Source: Rhodopirellula baltica SH 1
Lineage (GTDB): Bacteria; Planctomycetota; Planctomycetia; Pirellulales; Pirellulaceae
Assembly (NCBI RefSeq): GCF_000196115.1
Contig: NC_005027.1
Location: 806,001 to 870,000 of the forward strand
Length of the DNA stretch: 64,000 nucleotides
Reading direction: 5' to 3'
Part shown: positions 62,301 to 64,000 of the stretch, one piece after another
How the letters are laid out: every line of letters starts with the position of its first letter
Position numbering within the stretch: the stretch's first letter is position 1
Position numbers and translations under genes: made by a program
The notes under the pieces: generated by a model
What the model was told of the DNA's origin: nothing
The model's input: only the letters and a program-made list of their open reading frames with translations
Database searches by the model: none

Positions 62301-64000
62301 GAGGATCGTCATCGTCCCGGTTCCATTGGTACCCGAGTCGAATGTCAGTCCCGTGGTTTGGCTGAGCGTCAGTGTTCCGTTGTTGACCGACAGGGTCACG
62401 CGAAGTATGTCGCTCGCATCATCATTGATGAAAATCTGGTTGTTGTTTCCGCTGTTGAAAACAATCGAGACGTCCTCGTCGGTCGTCTGAGCGGCGGGAA
62501 CAACATTGACCGGAGCATCCAGTGCGTCGGTCAGGTTGATTGTGATTGTTTCGCTGTAGCTGTTTCCAGTGGCATCGGTGACCTGCACACCAATGTCGTG
62601 CGAGGCTGCGACTTCGATATCCAGCATTGCGCCGGCGGCGACGGTGATCTCGCCAGTGTTGCTATCAATTGCAAATCGGCCATCCGCGTCATCGGTCAGC
62701 GTGAACGTGAAGTTGGACAGCACTTCGCTGGCGTCCCATTCGACGACGTAGCCGCGGTTGTCTGCACCAGAAAGGTCAAGCCACTGACCGGTCGATCCAT
62801 AGATAGCAACGTAGTCTTCGTTCCCTCCGAAATCATTTGGTTCAATGGAGTTGAAGTTTGCGTAGGCCCCGGTCGGCGCTGCACCCAATTCATCACCGAC
62901 CCAGAAACTGTCAGCCTCCGCCCCGTCTTCGATCCAATTCCAGTTGCCCTCGCTCGTCGCGTCAGTGCCTCCAATGTAGAACTCCGATTCCGCTCGGGAA
63001 ACGATGGCCTGAACAAGGTCGTTCTCGTAGGACGAACGGATCGTGACTAGTTGACCGCCGACTCCGTTAATCAAGTCGCTGGACGCGCTCGACATGGCCG
63101 TGGTCACGTTCACCGCGTTTGTGACAAGTTTGTAAAACTTGCCTGTCGCCGCGTCGTAGGACAATGCCGGGTCATCGTTCAAAATCGTCGTCACAGCAGC
63201 GGGAAGTTCGATGACTTGGACGTCAGCGATGTACGGACCATAGGTACTTGTCAGACTTTCGAGCGATCTGAATTGGAGCACCGAAGTCGTGTCGTCCGCT
63301 GTGAAGGTAAAGCTGCGCTGCTCAAATGCTCCGGTTTCACCCCATGACCAATTGCTCTCCTGAGTGGCTTGGAAATCAGCGCTCGTACCGCTCGCACTGA
63401 CGCGAAGATTCTTTACGGCGTCTCCGCCGCTAAAGTCGCCAGTGAGCGCAAAGACAACTTGGTACTGTCGGCCAGCGACAGTCGTCAGATTTTGCTCAAT
63501 CGCTCCCGGCGCAGAACCGTCCAGGTTGACGACACGACCACCCAGCGGAGACTCCCAGTCGTTTGTGGAAAACAGATCAACCGAACCTTGCGTGACGGTC
63601 CAACCACCGAAGGTCCCTGTCACATCATATTGCGTTGTGGATGGGGAAGACTCTTGGAACAACCCATCGTCGACGATATCGCTGCTGACATCAGGACCGC
63701 TTGGTATGACAAACCCAACGCTGGTTCCGTCGGCACTGTTTTCGACGATGTGCAAGTCATCGACGGGCGTGCTGGTGCTGAACCCGGCACCGACTGCATG
63801 TCCGATGCTGAGGTTGTTTCCACCAACGATATCAACGACTTCGCCTGAGCCGTCGAAACCGTCCATTTGCCAGTTTGCGATCAGTCCGGTTGGTAAATTT
63901 CCTTGGCTAAACTTTGATTGATGGTCCAAGGCAGTCTCACCTTGAGTACGGACATCGTCCCAAATACGGATGTCGTAGACCGTTCCTGAAAATAAATTGT
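47319..64000 (-). CDS. Giant cadherin/lectin/LamG surface protein (5' end missing)
   Basis: The reading frame stays open across the right edge, so the start lies outside the window; at least 5,559 residues are seen. From the N-terminal side: a LamG-like end (GTVYDIRIWDDVRTQ), a DUF642-like domain, a C-type lectin-like domain, cadherin/VCBS repeats, a LamG domain, a right-handed beta-helix with a CSLREA-like entry, a second LamG, two more DUF642/CBM-like domains, a beta-strand repeat domain, five further cadherin repeats, a Gly/Ser/Asp linker, and a C-terminal hydrophobic segment with RGGMFIATMYAGIPSW, as in large planctomycete and proteobacterial surface proteins. This architecture suggests an extracellular adhesin or polysaccharide-binding protein anchored in the membrane. 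Single domains carry Ca-binding-type DxD and DxNE motifs. Confidence 0.9.
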   Translation of the reverse strand, partial: NLFSGTVYDIRIWDDVRTQGETALDHQSKFSQGNLPTGLIANWQMDGFDGSGEVVDIVGGNNLSIGHAVGAGFSTSTPVDDLHIVENSADGTSVGFVIPSGPDVSSDIVDDGLFQESSPSTTQYDVTGTFGGWTVTQGSVDLFSTNDWESPLGGRVVNLDGSAPGAIEQNLTTVAGRQYQVVFALTGDFSGGDAVKNLRVSASGTSADFQATQESNWSWGETGAFEQRSFTFTADDTTSVLQFRSLESLTSTYGPYIADVQVIELPAAVTTILNDDPALSYDAATGKFYKLVTNAVNVTTAMSSASSDLINGVGGQLVTIRSSYENDLVQAIVSRAESEFYIGGTDATSEGNWNWIEDGAEADSFWVGDELGAAPTGAYANFNSIEPNDFGGNEDYVAIYGSTGQWLDLSGADNRGYVVEWDASEVLSNFTFTLTDDADGRFAIDSNTGEITVAAGAMLDIEVAASHDIGVQVTDATGNSYSETITINLTDALDAPVNVVPAAQTTDEDVSIVFNSGNNNQIFINDDASDILRVTLSVNNGTLTLSQTTGLTFDSGTNGTGTMTILGTTSDINDALDGLQYSPLANVNGSDTLTISTTDETVYQLNIDADLIALYEFDAAAAVSDTSPTGTNSGALVGDAAVITDSQHGDVISLDGDGDRLQVSNLLGQPANVTMAAWVNLTAADTQGSNVIAIGSSAGLRLDNASGQMVGYFQDGSFPQAVTFDVTVAGTGWRHVAFTFDDATDTAVLYLDGAAVATKTITTSISYSGSVTSIGGLSVDGYDFQGSIDDVRFYDRAVDAADISALASVPGAFKQTDTVAITVTPVNDAPVMTASSPTYPATEDGAPFAASVAAFLGSSVTDADAGAVEGVAIFGSAGSGGTLEYSINGGSSWTTIPSVDSTSALLLRANDLIRFTPDTENGGTLTLDYHAWDQTSGTAGGTADVTTRGGSTAFSTTDNTVTVTVADVNDEQVISTNDGATFDEGSFGNTITSAMLETTDVDNTTSELTYSVTGSPSHGQLMVDGITATTFTQADINAGRVTYNHDDSENFSDSFSFSVDDGVGSVSTGSFSITLNPINDNAVTITSDGGGATASVNVNETVSFVTQVTVSDADLPGDTMTYSIIGGTDQADFAIDSSGNLTFVSPPDYENPDDSDSDNVYEVTVHVTDGIYVDAQTITVTVQDVQSTALNVTTTSDVDDTGLGASYTIEELYAVGGGTDGEISLREAITAANGTLGQDTINFSILNSDAGYTGTDGVDAYWQISLTAALPTITESVILDGISQSTFSGDANPGTLGAVNEAGTNGQSISYVDRPEIAIVGSSGFSGLVVYSDDVTIQGFSLYGFSDANAVFINDGVQNTLIDSNVFGVTPTGINDPGAALNTLMHVHSNGSDNGVLSNNILAYSKSAGLFAANGSDGWTITGNQFINSGYNYSNGDAIAMNGSTGGTIDGNYIAGSSTQAIILSGSTSGITISDNTIMGNGVGPVTGSHVQYDAVALRSGTTNITLSHNVVADNFGAGILVNDGATGIEITENSIYGNGTVLSRQGAAASGIVGIDLQATGEDVALGTAPYYTVNDAGDADTGGNSLQNFPVITQAISNGSQISIEGSFNSVANETFTIEFFTSTSYANGHGQGQTFVGSINVTTDGSGNATFNYVRSGSFNASDFITATATNDSTKETSEFAAQFAIDGPVYANQDDGHLELDGTDDYVAIASSPELTMSNTMTMEAWVRPDASANTDRMILNKEGEYEISVDADGSIKWAFANSDPGWAWHDTNYTLTDGEWAHVAVSYNNGTVSTYVNGELIEVYEGSGTIGDSHPTLNELHIGGRGNNPAGQYFQGGIDDVRVWNVARSQAEIRAGIDTPPTGSETGLVGYYQFNGSGTTVTDASGDGNHGTLGGGVASQEPTRSSYSVGEDGTLSVSVGNGLLANDIEMDGDSLTITEINGNGSDVGNNITLPSGATIQLEADGSFSYDPGTIYQNLNDGETATETFTYTVSDGNGNTDTTSVAITIIGGNDAPIISTIEGTTLDYTEDDGYVNITGALTLSDIDNANLHSATVSISSGLASSEDELHFVDQNGITGSYDSGTGILTLTGTASVADYQAALRSVQYRNSDANPNTATRTIEFVVNDGTADSDAGSRDIAIESVNDDPYNSGTLPSSVTTLEDTQSDIVFTGFDLRDVDGSGGHTLTIKLSTADGGLLFASDAGGVTVTGSNSANLTLSGTRADLNAFMTSSDRVQYQHSVANTEGTASDTVTVIVNDNGNTGTGGGTDQNLGDVQIDITNVNDAPTGADNTITINEDATHTFTLADFGFSDIEGDAFERVYIDTLPGQGSLYYNGSTFAAGNFVSATDIASGLLTYEPTAEHNGAGYASFDFRVQDDGGTANSGSNIDLVANTITFDVSAINDSSEFLASDVIVNGDFSTDLSDWTIANNVDWDSESVRFGQIGGLNGSLSQTFTTVIGQTYYLTFEYGDYSNSKAQSLDIAVDGGGSLLSESIDSGVTENAPQHYTFRFTADSTSTTLTFSDTSADHSGVRGYLDNVEVRSTTFPSIETTAYTENDAATVVNANIELGDIDDTNIESATVHITGNFAGVEDVLAATDQFGITSSYDSVTGMLSLSGSATLDEYETVLRSVTYANTSDNPDDATRTVSFAVNDGNGSSVARHQYIDFTAVNDTPVFNNLGGGNTFTEGGTAVVIDADATIFDPELEATGVNSYDNTVLTIHRNGGAIGHDVFSETGNLSAMTESGALVLSGTTVGTVSVNSGGTLTLRFNSNATEAIVNEVLQSIAYSNTSYAPPTSVTLDYSFSDDNFGTQQGTGGEQTGTGSAVVNITSVNQLPVADLNGADGGGLDHSVNFTEGDGAVLIADTDATITDLDHTQYESLGINLVDFVDGTDEEITIGGTTFYADFSDTQIVTVGSTDFEIDFDGTGFTITRDGGGLIPQADLQTLLRTITYQHTGEDATSSDRTLTIIPQDALSANASPGGVSTISVTSVNDAPVLDNSADLTLTTQSEDAGAPVGAVGTVITDLVSIGGNVTDVDDSPQTGIAITAADSSNGTWWYTTDGGTNWNTLGSVSDSSARVLNANSNTRIYFESDADFNGTISDAITFRAWDRTTGSNGSLQDASTNGGATAFSSETETADLDITAINDAPTLSNTSTVLFTDSFETPDVTGTDADDPPGWISDSHPSYVSHVDEDSGSFTTPYGDQGIRVYQGSTIGATTDATGLNAPLEANSSYQLSFNVARSTGAVGDYIVQLIAIAGDNSETILSSVSGLAYETDFSESGTINFTTDGSHTAVLGDRIAIRLLHNPVSDYTHDVLFDNIQLTKDVVTYVEDGPAVILDENAVVADAELDAAGGGSGNYSGAVLTLGRETALSDEDVFSFNDGNGISLSGSNLIKNGEIIASFDTAGTDGELTITFTDANGEVPTTADVNNILQQITYANASDAPPQSVQIDWTFNDGNGGSQGSGGALIASGSTHVETTSVNDAPELDDTYLYTLTSIDEDNVTNSGQTVASILASNAGTGITDADSGAAEGIAIRATSTSNGHWEYSVNGGTDWSDIGTVSAASSLVLRDTDLVRFIPDEANGEQSNLTFVAWDQTDGSTAGTKVSSASTGGTTAFSDEVAVARITVTDVNDAPTVSSPATATVNEGGSLTFDILGAGILDTADVDGDNLTVTVTANHAAITLSQTSGLTVIDGDGSDGTLQFSGSVADIDAALYGLDYDSQAGYNGSASLVVLVDDGNLTDSTTVAITVNPGQTVFTWDGGGTSNDWSDADNWDHDLVPEADDIVVFNATSTKASTVDALFAGAISQINVTAAYTNTITQTADLNVTGDMSFLGTTWNANGATLDVDGDFTVTDLRSGGGDLFFGGDYTQTGGANNFSGTWTFDSIDAQTINTSRTIGSVDFDSGDTITFANDLSISGDLTHSSGSVDFAGYEVSLDGTSNQIVDAAGLTFDDFEFNNATGTITITGGLDIDGDLTYSNVNTIDGGTITASGNVITTDDSISGTSLLTLDGTGDQQISTGGGTGELGNLEINKASGTVQLVDDIELGGNFTHTSGGFDAGGNTVEFQGHNTTITAGSASFDNVILNSTVSGSRVIVGTLDVDGDFTFLNAGTLNGGQITVAGDMVFSDASYSGTTMMIADGTGNQTISAGVAGSKVEQLTINKSSGTFTFGTDLTIGGSLNHIAGTVADVTHTITFGNNSGTISASAINFDDVIIDSSNNKNISGVLNVGGDLTIERVASLNVGDIRVSGNVTSNDTAVGGDVTLTLVGAGDQTISGDDLANGDITINKASGTVYLGDALTLDGAGQEVYVTGGTLDLSGQSISTDLIVNSGTLTGNGSIGGDLTLLGGATVILDITSNSVFDSIAITGDANITSGSLVLDVDGVAAGGLLDDLFTFASGGGSGTWTSIALLNNAAHSFTAHETYNDDNFDVFLNSAPTGSIADVNVNEDAANEVIDLDAAFSDLEHADNELTYSLVGYTDPALLDSATIDNGAGTLTLDFAANEHGTYQITVRATDARGGYTDVSFDVVVTAVDDAPVISGGPDSANLTETDNGLSSSGSFTVTDADVPDEVTAAVDSVAVSGTGVGSVPGTLNNSTLQSFLTVSPTAVLDNTETTNTLTWNFNSGTEAFDFLADGETLILTYVVSATDDSGSLLSDTETVTVTITGTNDGPTASVDTGTATESGGIANATVGSDATGSVLSNDTDVDVSDSLSVVGVAAGSQGSASGSVASNVAGTFGTIQIASNGSYTYVIDETNSTVQALRTTSDTLQDVFTYTIEDSNGTNSTAEITITIQGANDNPHDLATTGLTVVETANNGTSVGTITPSDVDSGDTATFTLTDDANGRFTIDPNTGEVTVADTSQLDHETDTTHNITVRVTDTAGATYDETFVVTITDANEHPVSTPTDSDAAANEVNENSAEGISVGITADAFDLDSTNNTVTYSLTSNPDGLFQIDPNTGEVTTSSNAIDRETHGPSRSITVQATSSDGSTATETFNIAINDLNEFNVSTPTDSDLGTNEVDENVAAGTTVGVTADAFDLDATNNTITYSLSSNPGGLFQIDSITGEVTVAGSIDRESSDHYDITVTATSSDTSSASQSFTIYINDINEFVVVAGGDIDGTVNEVNENSAAGTSVGITVLATDSDATNSNVQYTMFNDAGGRFDVDLHSGVVTVASGSSLNFEHQTSHDIIVRSTSDDGSFVDQTFTIQVRDVNEAPVALGDGVYTAIVGQSTVLDSPHLLANDVDVDSDPLRVVIIAHPANGTLQIDLAGDVTYTPNPGYFGSDSFSYQADDGSLTSNTATVTIDVTPGSSGGTGGSSGGDGGGDSGGSTGSGDGGSDGDGGSDSGDSSSESGGDSSTDGNTNPVGPGGSTGSSEDESTQAGRGNSEAKPGDGSGSESGEESAGNGNDARGQGVRATSSQSGRVAQRFGFADSMFIYDILNGENGLLNGLDGDSELNTLLSWHLTDNGSVQINETYENDEIHVGAVGTTLGLASIGYVLWALRGGMFIATMYAGIPSWRMLDPASLLSAYRGADGAAQDKLEEMLD
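47690..49560 (-). other. Cadherin repeats and linker of the giant protein
   Basis: Five successive repeats, each with a DxNE-type ending (NDLNEF, NDINEF, RDVNEAP) and the unit GLFQIDPNTGEVT, followed by a VCBS-like domain and a Gly/Ser/Asp-only linker of about 110 residues at 47690-48040. Confidence 0.8.
50640..52720 (-). other. Beta-strand repeat domain of the giant protein
   Basis: Begins at FTWDGGGTSNDWSDADNW and holds at least seven loosely repeated units of about 50-80 residues. The core is DGTGDQQIS or GAGDQTISG, then LEINKASGTV or ITINKASGTV, then a short GGNLTH-type strand. It resembles autotransporter passenger beta-solenoids. Confidence 0.7.
56360..56745 (-). other. Third galactose-binding-like domain of the giant protein
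   Basis: NGDFSTDLSDWTIANNVDW, QTFTTVIGQTYYLTFEYGD and YLDNVEVRST match the DUF642/CBM-like pattern. A related fourth copy is at about 54000-54510. Confidence 0.6.
58350..58905 (-). other. LamG-like domain 2 of the giant protein
   Basis: HLELDGTDDYVAIASS, MTMEAWVRPDASANTDRMIL, EWAHVAVSYNNGTVSTYVNG and GGIDDVRVWNVARSQAEI give a complete second jelly roll. Confidence 0.85.
59370..60436 (-). other. Right-handed parallel beta-helix of the giant protein
   Basis: It opens with GEISLREAITAANG (CSLREA-like entry) and continues with short turn repeats such as NTLIDSNVFGVTPTG, GWTITGNQFINSG, GGTIDGNYIAGSS and ISDNTIMGNGVG. Such helices are common in pectate-lyase-like carbohydrate binders. Confidence 0.8.
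61590..62165 (-). other. LamG-like domain 1 of the giant protein
   Basis: Concanavalin-like jelly roll: LIALYEFDAAAAVSD, VTMAAWVNLTAAD, WRHVAFTFDDATDTAVLYLDG and IDDVRFYDRAVDAADI, a full LamG3 pattern. Confidence 0.8.
62722..63170 (-). other. C-type lectin-like domain of the giant protein
   Basis: The fold is marked by GKFYKLVTNAVNVTTAMSSA, GGQLVTIRSSYENDLVQ, FYIGGTDATSEGNWNWIEDG, NFNSIEPNDFGGNEDYVAIY and GYVVEWDA. The EPND motif (Glu-Pro-Asn, Ca-dependent sugar site) is intact. Confidence 0.8.
63205..63635 (-). other. DUF642/choice-of-anchor-like domain of the giant protein
   Basis: Recognised by GTFGGWTVTQGSVDLF, then GAIEQNLTTVAGRQYQVVF and PYIADVQVIELP, the layout of a galactose-binding-like beta-sandwich used for polysaccharide recognition. 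Confidence 0.6.

Overview
The window looks like chromosomal DNA of a marine planctomycete of the Pirellulaceae (Rhodopirellula-like). The reasons are the moderately high GC content, loosely packed genes with few strong Shine-Dalgarno sites, many short secreted or lipoprotein genes of unknown function, a formylglycine sulfatase, an M32 carboxypeptidase, and a giant cadherin/lectin surface protein. Intergenic palindromic repeats are scattered throughout. I see no rRNA, tRNA, CRISPR array, insertion sequence or prophage. The genus assignment is an inference from protein style and was not tested by search.

Left part (1-24 kb) is mostly housekeeping and repair. In order: a Tat-signal gene cut by the window edge; an Lhr-type DEXH helicase; glnS; an M32 carboxypeptidase; a GT39-like membrane protein; hisD; a lipid or polyketide-like trio (ketoacyl synthase, acyl carrier protein, CrtI-like FAD desaturase); a monomeric isocitrate dehydrogenase; a winged-helix/SAM methyltransferase; a NADAR protein; a secreted isochorismatase-like hydrolase; a minus-strand alkylation-repair operon (ogt then an AlkC/AlkD-like gene with an ATGA overlap) behind a serine beta-lactamase-like hydrolase; and a secreted sulfatase. 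Palindromic repeats sit in the gaps at 4.7, 11.3, 15.75, 18.7-19.1 and 24.3 kb.

Middle part (24-44 kb) holds a 941-residue secreted protein of unknown function, a small helical protein, a PAP2 phosphatase, a DUF502-type membrane protein, a ROK sugar kinase that has lost most of its zinc-binding cysteines, lepA, a planctomycete-type lipoprotein, an acidic protein, a GT2 glycosyltransferase with no usable ATG/GTG/TTG start in frame, a Na+/Ca2+ exchanger translationally coupled to a Tat-exported flavoprotein, three small exported proteins, and an overlapping radical-SAM/FAD-oxidoreductase pair.

Right part (44-64 kb) has a membrane PAS-GGDEF-HD protein whose HD-GYP signature is degenerate. Upstream of it on the same strand is a giant gene filling the last 16.7 kb and running off the window. 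Its product has at least 5,559 residues: DUF642-like, C-type lectin-like, LamG, right-handed beta-helix, cadherin/VCBS and beta-strand repeat regions, a Gly/Ser/Asp linker and a C-terminal membrane segment. It looks like a cell-surface adhesin, and the neighbouring cyclic-di-GMP-type gene may be connected with surface attachment.
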